From Verrucomicrobiota bacterium (GTDB taxonomy: Bacteria; Verrucomicrobiota; Verrucomicrobiia; Limisphaerales; JACQFS01), in assembly GCA_016199935.1 (NCBI GenBank), contig JACQFS010000070.1:1-63058 (forward strand): DNA of 63,058 nucleotides, read 5' to 3'. Numbering within the stretch: the first letter of the stretch is position 1; each line of letters starts with the position of its first letter. The position numbers were made by a program, and so were the translations under genes. A model generated the notes under the pieces. That model did no database searches. It worked only from the letters and a program-made list of their open reading frames with translations, and had not been told where the DNA came from. Shown piece after piece: positions 17,309 to 25,287 of the stretch.

Positions 17309-17935
17309 TTATTTAATCAAACTCCTAATTTCTGGCGCGTCTTTGAATGCTTTCACGGTCTTTAATGATAGATCGTCAAAAAGCATCTGATACAACTTCC
17401 GCTCATTCGAATTCATTGAGAGAAGAGTGCCGATTGGGTATTCAGCTTGTCCGTCAATCGTGGCAAGCCAAACAATCTTTTTGCTGTTCGCGTCCCGCAT
17501 AGTCCATTCCACTTGAAAAACAACCTTTCGTTTGGCCCAAGCAGACAACCCAGCGAACACTTCGTCCGCTTTGGCTATGCGCGGTTCCAGCGTCACGACC
17601 GCCTTCCCGTCCGTTGCAGTCGCATCGACCTCCCTAGTGACACTTTGAAACGTCTGTTGAGTAACGCTTTTAGCATAATTCTCAAGCACCTTCCCAAGGG
17701 GATACTCATGACGACCCGCTCCCCATTGATAGGAATAAGTGTAATTCAACCATTTTTTATCGAGCAACAAAATGACATTAAGAGGAATTTTATGTTCACC
17801 TGCTCCCTGAGCAAAGACCATTGCTTTGACCGGCATTGTATGCACTTCCGTGCATCCGGTCGAGCAAATGACTATCAGCGTAAAAAGAAAAACACTGAGC
17901 GATAGCTGAAACAAACTTCTTTTATTTGATCTCAT
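17309..17935 (-). CDS. Predicted lipoprotein
   Basis: This 208-residue protein has a lipoprotein signal: a basic start (MRSNKRS), a hydrophobic core and the lipobox CSTGC near residues 24-28. The mature part is mixed alpha/beta with no family I recognise. Its first codons overlap the last codons of the upstream lipoprotein gene, so they form an operon. GC content is low for this window. Confidence 0.75.
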   Translation of the reverse strand: MRSNKRSLFQLSLSVFLFTLIVICSTGCTEVHTMPVKAMVFAQGAGEHKIPLNVILLLDKKWLNYTYSYQWGAGRHEYPLGKVLENYAKSVTQQTFQSVTREVDATATDGKAVVTLEPRIAKADEVFAGLSAWAKRKVVFQVEWTMRDANSKKIVWLATIDGQAEYPIGTLLSMNSNERKLYQMLFDDLSLKTVKAFKDAPEIRSLIK

Positions 17936-18605
17936 AATTCAACCCGATTTCTAGTTCGACAGATGTTTCCCCGGTTGTTGTTGGAGCGCTAATTCGGAAT
18001 AACATCGCGCCTGATTTAACTTGCTGCTTTGGCATCTGATAATAAGTAAAGCCTTGAATCGATTGACCGGCGCTTAGCGTGAGGTTTGGAAGCTCCTTAT
18101 CAATGAAGTTTTTTTTAACCAGAGATGCGTTAACCATCATATTTGCACCAACAAATGCTAAGGGCAAAGCAACCAATGAACCTCATCCGAAGACCAACGC
18201 AGCGCCCGTGACGCCGACGGCTTGACCAGTAGGGCTGGATTGGTCGCGTTTTTCTTCATTGGCTCTTTTTTCCGCATCCGATCCGATCAACAAACGGAAA
18301 TTCTCCTTATGAATCAAAAAAGTGGTTGCAGTCGTCTGGTTTTCCAACTGAACGTGAAGCACCGCGATTCCTTCTTTGAGTGTGTTCAGTTTGAAATAGG
18401 TTTCCGAACGCTCTGGATCAAAGAATGGATCGACCGTAATTTTCAATCCGTCCTTTTCAATTGTCTTAGCTCCTATGGAATGTGTTGTTCCAGGATTGAA
18501 ATCTTGCATTTTCACCGAAGTGCAACCGCTTCCCAAGACAACGGAAACACAAGCAAGAATTGCAATCGCAAAGGGCGACCGGAGGTTCGCTGTTTCCGTG
18601 TTCAC
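17922..18605 (-). pseudogene. Lipoprotein gene interrupted by one in-frame TGA
   Basis: One frame runs from the ATG at 18605 to the stop at 17922 with a single TGA at 18185-18183. The first part (140 codons) has a lipobox (LGSGC) and ends in GAALVFG; the next codons continue GSLVALPLAFVGANM, a Gly-rich hydrophobic segment that would be one helix if the TGA were a sense codon such as GGA. The second part has an immunoglobulin-like beta pattern. Possible readings are a nonsense mutation, a base error or readthrough. It is probably co-transcribed with the lipoprotein at 17309. Confidence 0.7.
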
Positions 18606-18664
18606 TGTTTAGTGCGTCCTTTAAGAGAGTAATGACTTTTCGCTCAGGTAACGCCGGAAAACCG

Positions 18665-19519
18665 TCATCCTCCCACCATCACGCTCACCGGGTTGCTCCA
18701 CAGGCCGACTTGCTGATCTCCGACGCGGTAGATGCCGCGGTAGGTCCACTTCGCGGGTGTGGCGGGGAGCGGGTGCGTGTCGGTGTAGCCGGGCGTGGTG
18801 TCGTAGGCCAGCGGCACTTCGCCGCCGCCAGCGCCGCGATCCACGCGCAGTTCAATCATGTCGAGGAACGCGCCGTTGCCGCTCCAGCCCCAGCCGAGTT
18901 CCACGCCGGCGGCGGTCAGCTTCGCCTTGAAGTCGGGTTGCACGGTGGTCAGGTCCGGCCCCGCGTGCATGCTGCCGATGGCGCCGAGATCGGTGGCGAT
19001 GGCTTCGGTCAGCTTGCCGCTGTCCTTCACCGTCTGGATGAGGGCGAAGATGCGGTTGAGCGCGCCAGTGTTCACGGGCACCGTGCCGACGGGCAGCGGG
19101 GGCGCGACGAAGAGCGGCAGCACCATCAGCGCCGTGCCGTCGCCGGTCTGGGCGTCCCGCGCGGCGTCGGTGCAGGCCACGGACCAGGTGCGCACGGCCG
19201 GGAGCCAGAACTGGAGCACGTAGATGAGCCAGCGGGCGTCGGCCTGCGCGGCGGCAACCTGCGCGGCAGTGAGGGCGAGCGCGGCGGCGTTGCCGGGCAG
19301 TTTGCTGATCAAGTTGGCGAGCCAGACGAGCTGGTCGCCCACGCGGATGGGGTAATAGGCGTTTCTTTTCATGCGCTGGTGTTTGGTTGGGGGTTTAACG
19401 GGCGGGGAAACAGGCGGCACATAGCCGGGATCGCCCGGCTCCAGTTGATAAGCGGGATCGCACCAGCGGTTGTTGGGGTCGTCGAGAAAAAACCCGGCGT
19501 CGAATCGGATGATTTTCAT
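18665..19519 (-). CDS. Hypothetical protein of a family I recall from Verrucomicrobia
   Basis: About 284 residues from the ATG at 19519. After a Pro-rich linker comes a helical domain (YPIRVGDQLVWLANLISKL; ARWLIYVLQFWLPAVRTW) and a C-terminal beta domain ending YRVGDQQVGLWSNPVSVMVG, which looks fibronectin-like. An ATG at about 19372 (MKRNAYYPIR) is an alternative start matching proteins I remember in this phylum. No signal peptide is seen. The DNA just upstream is a GC-rich 21-bp-periodic array followed by an octamer array. The function is unknown. Confidence 0.6.
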   Translation of the reverse strand: MKIIRFDAGFFLDDPNNRWCDPAYQLEPGDPGYVPPVSPPVKPPTKHQRMKRNAYYPIRVGDQLVWLANLISKLPGNAAALALTAAQVAAAQADARWLIYVLQFWLPAVRTWSVACTDAARDAQTGDGTALMVLPLFVAPPLPVGTVPVNTGALNRIFALIQTVKDSGKLTEAIATDLGAIGSMHAGPDLTTVQPDFKAKLTAAGVELGWGWSGNGAFLDMIELRVDRGAGGGEVPLAYDTTPGYTDTHPLPATPAKWTYRGIYRVGDQQVGLWSNPVSVMVGG

Positions 19520-19599
19520 GCGCTTGGGAGGTGGGGGACGCGTTTTGCGGCAAAAACCGGCCATTTTCCGCGTTTCCGGAGCCTCCAACTGCGGCGGGT

Positions 19600-19900
19600 G
19601 ACGCCGCTCCTGCGGCAGGTGACGCACTTTTTGCTCCGAGGGGCGCTCCCGGCGGGAAAGGGGGCGTCACTGGCGCGGCGAGGGGCGGTCTTTCCGGCAA
19701 AAGGGGTGTCCGTGAAACGCCGTCGCGGCTTCCCGGAGCGAAAAGGGGCGTCCGTGCCGGCGCAAGTATGGTCCGCGGCGCGACGAGTGGCGCGCCCCCC
19801 GGGCCGCCGGGAACGCCCCTCGGCGCAAAAAGTCCGCCCCTTGCGGCGAAAAGTTCACCCCTCGGCGTAAAAAGTCCGCCCCTTGCCGTGGCGCGAGCGT
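19600..19900. repeat. GC-rich degenerate repeat with 21-bp period
   Basis: Words such as GGCGTAAAAAGTCCGCCCC recur in diverged form with the GT of AAAGT(C/T)C exactly 21 bp apart at 19832, 19853 and 19874. Weaker copies extend upstream. Both strands are free of stops over long stretches because of the composition. I see no credible gene in 19520-20179. Confidence 0.7.
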
Positions 19901-20040
19901 CCCCTGGCGCGGCGGCGGCGTGGGTTGGGCCGGCGGTGACGCGGATCGGAGGAACAAAGACGCCACCCGGAACGGCGGCGAACACCCCCGTGGGAAAAAG
20001 AATCAGCGGACGGACGGAAGATTCGGCACCTGCACTATTG

Positions 20041-20152
20041 CGCGGTTGCGCGGTTGCGCGGTTGCGCGGTTGCGCGGTTGCGCGGTTGCGCGGTTGCGCG
20101 GTTGCGCGGTTGCGCGGTTGCGCGGTTGCGCGGTTGCGCGGTTGCGCGGTTG
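20041..20152. repeat. 14 perfect tandem copies of the octamer CGCGGTTG
   Basis: The octamer repeats without a single mismatch over 112 bp, just downstream of the barrel-protein gene of the BMC operon. The perfection implies recent expansion or contraction, so copy number is probably variable between strains. Confidence 0.98.
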
Positions 20153-20179
20153 GGAAGCGAACCGCCGCGCTCCTTCCGC

Positions 20180-21475
20180 TCAGCCAAACGTCCGCTTCAA
20201 CCGCCAGTCGTGATAAGCGACGCGTTGCTCCGCGGTCATCTTGTCAAAGTCCGGCGAACCGTTGGCGCGCTTCGGCCAATCCTTCGTATGAGCCGACGTG
20301 AGGAGGCTCTGATCATTTCCGTTTTCCGTTTTCCGTTTTCCGCTTTCCCCGCCCGCCAGCGGATTGTTCCGCACCTCCACCGTCGAGCGTTTCGTCGCGC
20401 TGCCGTCGTAGCTCATCGCCTGGTCGGTGAGTTCCAAATCTTTTTCCAGCGCACGGTGCGGCTTGATGCCTTTGCCTTGCAGCACGCCGTGGTAGGCGCG
20501 CACGGCTTCCTCGGGCGACACCTTGCCGTCGGTGATGAGCCGCAACATCTCGATGAACGCGAGCTGGTGCTCGGCGTTGTTGATCTTGCGGCCGTAGAGC
20601 GCCACGCGCGCGCCGTATTTCTGCGCGTCGTGGATGAGCTTGAAGGCGTCGTAAGTCGTGCCCGCACTGCCGCCGAGGATGCCGACGACGAGGTTCGGAT
20701 CGTATTGCGCCAGCTCTTCCATCGCCTTCGGACCGTGATAGACGATCTTCAGAAAAATGGGCCGACCGCTTTCTGGCACGCCGGCGAGTGTGCGGAGGAT
20801 GTTGTCGTTGATGAACTCGCCGAGCTTCTCCGGCGCGATGCCGCTGCTGACGTTCGGATCGAAGACTTCGAGAAAATGCCGGAAGCCTTTCCTCTCCGCC
20901 TCCTCGCGAAATTCCTTATACCAGAGCAACGCCTCGCGGTCCTGCTCCAGCTCGTTGACGAACGTGATCGAGTAGAGGCCGAGGTTCGCGCCGGGAAATT
21001 CTCCGCTGCCGTCGCGCTCGCACTCGATCTCGCCGCACTGGATGTGATCAATGCTCGCGCTGCGGAACGGCTGGCTCGGCTCGCGTGTGTAGCAGCCGTG
21101 GCGCACGGCCCACACATCGGTCGTGTCGTTCGCGCGCGCGGCGGGTGTGACGTGCGAGTTCTTGAAGAGCCCTTCCTTGATGGCGAGTTGCTCGTTCACG
21201 TAGGCGGACATCAGCATGATGTCCACGAGCCCCTGATGCGTCACCTCGCGAATGATGTCTAGAAACTCGGGCAGGTTGCGGTAGCCGAACTCGTCACGCG
21301 ACCAGACCTCGGGGGAAAACTTCGCGGGCCGCGAACCGCGCCTCGCGAGATAATTCCGCGGCCCCGGTGAGCGCGCGCCGAACGCCATGTCCGCATCCTT
21401 CGCGTCGGCGATGATGAACGCGCGCGACTTCGGATTGGCTTTGACCTCCGCGAGTTTGGCGTCGAGGGATTTCAT
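20180..21475 (-). CDS. Predicted (beta/alpha)-barrel aldolase-like protein of the BMC operon
   Basis: A 431-residue protein from the ATG at 21475. Segments such as SRAFIIADAKDADMAFGARS, PIFLKIVYHGPKAMEEL, NLVVGILGGSAGTTYDAFKL and ARVALYGRKI alternate strands and helices as in a class I aldolase (DeoC/LacD-like) barrel, and the Lys of FLKIVYHG could form a Schiff base. This is structural inference. It is the last gene of the BMC operon, after a 72-bp gap. Residues about 377-386 (KRKTENGN) come from a heptamer repeat inserted in frame near the C-terminus. It may handle a phosphorylated sugar feeding the compartment. Confidence 0.65.
   Translation of the reverse strand: MKSLDAKLAEVKANPKSRAFIIADAKDADMAFGARSPGPRNYLARRGSRPAKFSPEVWSRDEFGYRNLPEFLDIIREVTHQGLVDIMLMSAYVNEQLAIKEGLFKNSHVTPAARANDTTDVWAVRHGCYTREPSQPFRSASIDHIQCGEIECERDGSGEFPGANLGLYSITFVNELEQDREALLWYKEFREEAERKGFRHFLEVFDPNVSSGIAPEKLGEFINDNILRTLAGVPESGRPIFLKIVYHGPKAMEELAQYDPNLVVGILGGSAGTTYDAFKLIHDAQKYGARVALYGRKINNAEHQLAFIEMLRLITDGKVSPEEAVRAYHGVLQGKGIKPHRALEKDLELTDQAMSYDGSATKRSTVEVRNNPLAGGESGKRKTENGNDQSLLTSAHTKDWPKRANGSPDFDKMTAEQRVAYHDWRLKRTFG
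20319..20346. repeat. Heptanucleotide repeat inside the barrel-protein gene, CCGTTTT units
   Basis: Three perfect copies of CCGTTTT and one CCGCTTT lie in frame in the C-terminal part of the coding sequence, giving a basic/polar peptide. Confidence 0.9.
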
Positions 21476-21476
21476 T

Positions 21477-21547
21477 GCGACACGGATTTCACGGATTAGC
21501 ACGGATGGGGACGGATTCAATCGGTGAGAATCCGTGCAATCCGTGTC
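21477..21547. repeat. Inverted repeat of CACGGAT words between BMC genes
   Basis: Direct words CACGGATT, CACGGATT and CACGGATG are followed by complementary AATCCGTG and AATCCGTG, so the transcript could form a hairpin in the gap between the aldolase and the barrel-protein gene. Confidence 0.7.
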
Positions 21548-22582
21548 TCATTTCATTTTCGCCAGAATCTGATCCGTGATGGCCTGCACGGTTTTCTCCG
21601 CGTCGGAATCGAGGCCGACCGTGGCGTCCTGCGGCACGGGCGCGGCGCAGGCCACGCCGGGACGCCACTCGTCGTTGTCGCAGAGTTCGCATTCCTTGAG
21701 GCCGTGGCGCGGGTCGGGGATGCCCAGACTCTGCTTAATTTTCAGCAGGTCCTTAAGCTGTGGCGCGGTCATCGTCTTGGCGGGCACACCGAGCTGCGCG
21801 GTCACGAGCACGGTTCGGCAGTAGGCTTCGAGGATTTCCATTTTGAAATACGCATCCTCGACGCTGTTGTGGCTCCACGAGACGACGCCGTGGTTGGCCA
21901 TCAGAATCGTGTTGTGCTTGTCCGAGAGGTCGGCCACGAGCTTGCCCATCTCCGGCGTGCCGGGCGTGCGATACGGCGCGATGGCGACGGACGCGAAGAC
22001 TTCGTATTCGGGAATCATGCACGTCGGCGGCACAAGGCCCGCGACCGCGAAGCCCGTGCTGTAAGGCGGATGGCAATGGCACGTGGCGACGGCCTTGGGC
22101 TGGCGCTTCATGATTTGCAGGTGCATGAGGATTTCGCTCGTGCGTTTTTTCGTGCCGAGCAGTTGGTTGCCCTCGAAGTCCACGAGGCACATGTCCTCCG
22201 GCTTCATGAAGCCCTTGCTCACGAGCGTGGGCGTGCAGAGCGCGATGTCCTCGCCGACGCGGATGGCGATGTTGCCGCCGTTGCCGTCCACGTAAGCGCG
22301 GCCCCAGAGGCGGCGGCCGATGTCGCAGAGCTGCTCCTTGAGTCCGTGGCAATAGGGCGAGTTGAAGAGCGCTTCGAGTTCGGCCTTCGACGACTTCGAG
22401 TTGAGCTGCTTGGCGGGTGCGGACGACGCGCCCGCGCTGGCGGGACTGCGCCGCGCGTTCGCGTAGTCGCGCAACGCGTCCTTGGCGGAAGGCGTGAGAA
22501 TGGCGTCGGCGGGGAGGCTCTTCGGATCGCCACCCTTGGCGATGATGGTTTCGATGTCTTTGGCGGTTAGAACAGTGCTCAT
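21548..22582 (-). CDS. Class II aldolase (fuculose/rhamnulose-1-phosphate type), BMC-targeted
   Basis: A 344-residue class II aldolase/adducin-family enzyme. The zinc-binding motif HCHPPYS, the upstream GGNIAIRVGE segment and the later ANHGVVSWS segment fit L-fuculose- or L-rhamnulose-1-phosphate aldolases, which yield lactaldehyde and dihydroxyacetone phosphate. The first 40 residues (VLTAKDIETIIAKGGDPKSL) form an amphipathic helix plus linker that the family lacks, and this probably acts as the encapsulation peptide. The C-terminus has a CELCDNDEW stretch and another helix (KTVQAITDQILAKMK). Its start overlaps the preceding BMC-P gene by 4 nt. Which of the two sugar phosphates is used is not clear. 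Confidence 0.88.
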   Translation of the reverse strand: MSTVLTAKDIETIIAKGGDPKSLPADAILTPSAKDALRDYANARRSPASAGASSAPAKQLNSKSSKAELEALFNSPYCHGLKEQLCDIGRRLWGRAYVDGNGGNIAIRVGEDIALCTPTLVSKGFMKPEDMCLVDFEGNQLLGTKKRTSEILMHLQIMKRQPKAVATCHCHPPYSTGFAVAGLVPPTCMIPEYEVFASVAIAPYRTPGTPEMGKLVADLSDKHNTILMANHGVVSWSHNSVEDAYFKMEILEAYCRTVLVTAQLGVPAKTMTAPQLKDLLKIKQSLGIPDPRHGLKECELCDNDEWRPGVACAAPVPQDATVGLDSDAEKTVQAITDQILAKMK

Positions 22583-22884
22583 GAATTAAATGGGTTGTAA
22601 AAAATGTCGTCCACCAGTGCGGCGTTGATCGCGTCAATGGGCGGGTAAACTTCAAACGGCTGCGCGGCCTCGCGGCCCTCGACGAATCCAATCGTCTGGC
22701 CCACGCCGCCGCCGAGGTTGTCGTAAACGACGAGGCTCGGATCGTTGCTGAGGCCCGCGGGCGTCTCGGTGCCGCGCTGGAAATGTTCGCGCGTGAACGG
22801 CGAGACGATGAGCCAGCGCGCGCCCACGAGTTCGGGCACGACCTTGTTCAAAGTCACGCGGCCGATGACGGAGCCGAGTCTCAT
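22579..22884 (-). CDS. BMC-P shell vertex protein (EutN/CcmL family)
   Basis: A 101-residue EutN/CcmL pentamer protein: MRLGSVIGRVTLNKVVPELV at the start, then WLIVSPF, VVYDNLGGGVGQTIGFVEG and the late IDAINAALVDDI. Pentamers of this type cap the twelve vertices of microcompartments. It overlaps both neighbours by 4 nt, so its translation is coupled to the previous BMC-P gene and the aldolase. Confidence 0.93.
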   Translation of the reverse strand: MRLGSVIGRVTLNKVVPELVGARWLIVSPFTREHFQRGTETPAGLSNDPSLVVYDNLGGGVGQTIGFVEGREAAQPFEVYPPIDAINAALVDDIFYNPFNS

Positions 22885-23159
22885 ACCGGCACCCCGGGTT
22901 CGATTTCGTCCACGATGCCGGCGATGAGCCAGCGCGCGGGACTTTTCTCCACGCCGACAATTTTGCGCGCCGCCGCGCCGTCGGAGGAAATGATCACGCG
23001 CTGGTGCATGCCAGCGCCGTGCGGATCAATGGCGATCTGTGGCGAGCCCTCGGGTTCGCCAGCGTTGTTGATCGGCTGGCAGATGACGAACCGCCAGCCC
23101 TCGAAGCTCGGATGCTTCCGGGTGGCGACCACGTTTCCCTCCACACGAGCTAGGAGCAT
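22881..23159 (-). CDS. BMC-P shell vertex protein (EutN/CcmL family)
   Basis: A 92-residue pentamer protein (LLARVEGNVVATRKHPSFEG; WRFVICQPIN; IAGIVDEIEPGVPV). The start is fixed by a strong ribosome-binding site, GGAGG, 5 bases before the ATG at 23159. It overlaps the next BMC-P gene by 4 nt. Together with the genes at 22579 and 24903 it makes three distinct vertex proteins, as seen in PVC-type BMC loci. Confidence 0.93.
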   Translation of the reverse strand: MLLARVEGNVVATRKHPSFEGWRFVICQPINNAGEPEGSPQIAIDPHGAGMHQRVIISSDGAAARKIVGVEKSPARWLIAGIVDEIEPGVPV

Positions 23160-23176
23160 GGAGCCTCCTTCCGTGA

Positions 23177-23314
23177 AATGACGAATGACGAATGACGAAT
23201 GACGAGGGAATGACCAAGCCCAAATGACGAAAGCGAACCGGCACGCGAGGCGCGCCATTCGTCATTCGTCATTTGGATTTCTTTCGTCATTCGGATTTCG
23301 GTTTTCGGATTTAG
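23177..23314. repeat. Heptamer hairpin repeat (AATGACG units) between BMC genes
   Basis: Four perfect AATGACG units (23177-23204) are followed by complementary CATTCGT units (23256-23269) and further TTCGTCATTCGGATTTCGG words, allowing a long stem in the mRNA. The element fills the gap between the aldehyde dehydrogenase stop and the next BMC-P gene. Confidence 0.9.
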
Positions 23315-24816
23315 TAAATGCGCAGGTTGTCCACCATCACGCAGCGACGGACGCGCGTGAAGGTCTTCGGGTTGGTGACGCCCTCGCCGGTCGGCGTGGC
23401 GATGCTGTAGCTCAGGTAACCTTCGCCGCCGAGGCCGAGGCCGGCCATGCAGGGGCCGTTCTTGATGAAGAGCGTCGTGTCGAGCGCGCGGCCCATCGCG
23501 GTCATCGCCTCGACGTCGTGCGAGTGGATGATGCTCGTGTGCTTGTAGCCGTGCTCGGCTTCGAGCGAGCGGGCGACGCCTTCTTCCAAACTCTTCACGC
23601 GCGTGATCGGCAGGAAGGGCATCATCTGCTCCTCGACCACGAACGGATGATCCGCAGCGGTCTCGGCGAAGAGAAGTTGCGTGCCGGCGGGAAGATTCAC
23701 GCCCGCGGCCTTCGCGAGCACGGCGGGATCTTTGCCGATGAAATCCCGGTTCACCGCCGCGTGGCCGCAGCCGCCGCCCTGGCCGGGCGTGATGGTGAAC
23801 GCGGCCTTGGTCAGCGCGTCGAGCTGGGCGTTGCTGAGTCGCACCGCGCCGTTCTGCTCCATCTGCGACATGAGTTTGTCCGCGATCTTGTCGAGCGCGA
23901 AGACTTCCTTCTCGCCGATGCAGAGCAGATTGTTGTCGAAGCTCGCGCCTTGGATGATCGCTTTCGCGGCGCGCGTCATGCACGCGGTGTCATCCACGAA
24001 CACGGGCGGGTTGCCGGGGCCGGCGCAGATGGCGCGCTTGCCGGTTTGCATCGCGGCCTTCACCACGCCGGGGCCGCCGGTGACGAGCAGCAAACGCACG
24101 GCCTCGTGTTTGCACATCGCAGCGAAGCTTTCCATCGTGGGCTTGGAAATGATCGTCGCGATGTTCTCGATGCCGGTCTCGCGGAAGATCGCCTCGTTGT
24201 AGGCGCGCACGGCGATGGCGGCGCACTTGGCCGCGCTCGGGTGTGGGTTGAACACGACCGCGTTGCCCGCGGCGCAGATGTTCACGATGTTGCCGGAGAG
24301 CGTGGGAATGGAGTGCGTGCTCGGCGTGACCGCGCCGACGACACCGAACGGAGTGTATTCCTCAAGTGTGATGCCGTGGTCGCCGCTGCGGCCGTCGGGG
24401 CGGATCCACTCGACGCCGGGGACGAGCTTGATGATCTCGAGCTTGGCGATCTTGTGGTCGAGCCGGCCGATCTTGGTCTCGTCGAGTTCGAGTTTGCCCC
24501 ACGTCTCGGCGTTCGCCTCGGCCATGGACTTGACGATCTCGACAATCTTCACGCGCGCGGCGATGCCGCCCTTCTGAAGCTGGAGGAAGGACTCGTGCGC
24601 AGCGGCGCAGGCTTCGTTGGCGTCCTCGAACACACCGAGGTTGCCGCGGCGCGCGGGGCTGGCGGCGGAAGTTTTTCCGTTGCAGCCACAATCTGCTTTG
24701 GCAGGCGCTGGCGCGGATGCAGGAGCGGATTTCGCCGGCGGCGCAGACACGCCACCGAGGCGGGCCAGCACATCGGCGACAACATCACGAATCAAAGTTT
24801 CATTCACGGCACTCAT
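23311..24816 (-). CDS. CoA-acylating aldehyde dehydrogenase of the microcompartment (PduP/EutE-like)
   Basis: A 501-residue enzyme converting an aldehyde, CoA and NAD+ to acyl-CoA. The nucleophile lies in SFDNNLLCIGEKEV; GVVGAVTPSTHSIPTLSGN and VTGGPGVVKAAM are nucleotide-binding segments shared with PduP and EutE. The N-terminus (NETLIRDVVADVLARLGG) is an amphipathic helix followed by a Pro/Ala linker, the classic encapsulation signal. A CGC motif near residue 45 is unusual. I choose the ATG at 24816 because it begins that helix. Lactaldehyde or propionaldehyde is the likely substrate, judged from the aldolase neighbour. Confidence 0.92.
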   Translation of the reverse strand: MSAVNETLIRDVVADVLARLGGVSAPPAKSAPASAPAPAKADCGCNGKTSAASPARRGNLGVFEDANEACAAAHESFLQLQKGGIAARVKIVEIVKSMAEANAETWGKLELDETKIGRLDHKIAKLEIIKLVPGVEWIRPDGRSGDHGITLEEYTPFGVVGAVTPSTHSIPTLSGNIVNICAAGNAVVFNPHPSAAKCAAIAVRAYNEAIFRETGIENIATIISKPTMESFAAMCKHEAVRLLLVTGGPGVVKAAMQTGKRAICAGPGNPPVFVDDTACMTRAAKAIIQGASFDNNLLCIGEKEVFALDKIADKLMSQMEQNGAVRLSNAQLDALTKAAFTITPGQGGGCGHAAVNRDFIGKDPAVLAKAAGVNLPAGTQLLFAETAADHPFVVEEQMMPFLPITRVKSLEEGVARSLEAEHGYKHTSIIHSHDVEAMTAMGRALDTTLFIKNGPCMAGLGLGGEGYLSYSIATPTGEGVTNPKTFTRVRRCVMVDNLRIY

Positions 24817-24829
24817 GATTTTTTTCAAG

Positions 24830-24902
24830 CCACGGATTGAACACGGATGAAACACGGAATCGGCCTGAGTTTATCCGTGTTCAATCTGTGTTTCATCGGT
24901 GG
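24830..24902. repeat. Inverted repeat between BMC genes
   Basis: Words CACGGATTGAACACGG and ATGAAACACGG are followed by CCGTGTTCAATCTGTG and TTTCATCGG in the opposite sense, so most of the gap between the BMC-P and aldehyde dehydrogenase genes can fold into a stem. Confidence 0.8.
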
Positions 24903-25214
24903 CTAATTCTTCGCGCTGTAGATTTGTTTCCCCAGCACATCCACGACATCCACGATGCCGATGATGACGGCGTCCACCGGCGCCTCGCGGAGTCCGCCGG
25001 CGAGACGGGCGCTGCTGCCCTGGCAGAAGAGCACCAGTTCTCCGATGCCCGCGCCGACGCTGTCCACGGCGACGATGGTGTTCTGGCCCGCGCGGAATTT
25101 GGTCGGGTCTTTGTCATCCACCAACTGCGGGCGCAACAGGAGCAGCTTGCGGCCGTTCATGGCGGCGTCCTTCTTGGTGGAGACCACCGCGCCTTCGACT
25201 TTCGCGAGGAACAT
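24903..25214 (-). CDS. BMC-P shell vertex protein (EutN/CcmL family)
   Basis: A 103-residue EutN/CcmL protein (MFLAKVEGAVVSTKKDAAMN; LLLLRPQLVD; VDSVGAGIGELVLFCQGSSA; DAVIIGIVDVVDVLGKQIY), the canonical order of strands in this fold. It is the third vertex protein of the operon and lies between the shell protein at 25288 and the aldehyde dehydrogenase. Confidence 0.93.
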   Translation of the reverse strand: MFLAKVEGAVVSTKKDAAMNGRKLLLLRPQLVDDKDPTKFRAGQNTIVAVDSVGAGIGELVLFCQGSSARLAGGLREAPVDAVIIGIVDVVDVLGKQIYSAKN

Positions 25215-25287
25215 GGTGTTGAGGAGTGAGCGGTAATTCGTAAGGGGCGCGTGCCGCCATTACGCATTACGCATCACTCGTTACGAG
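25215..25287. repeat. Short repeat/hairpin element between BMC genes
   Basis: GGTAATTCGTAA is followed by ATTACGCATTACGCATCA, containing the 7-bp unit ATTACGC in tandem, and CGTTACGAGTTAGCG. The element lies in the gap between BMC-H and BMC-P genes. Confidence 0.65.

Noticed and set aside
20041-20152. Possible CRISPR array
   Set aside because: The unit is 8 bp with no spacers, and no cas genes are present. It is a simple tandem repeat.
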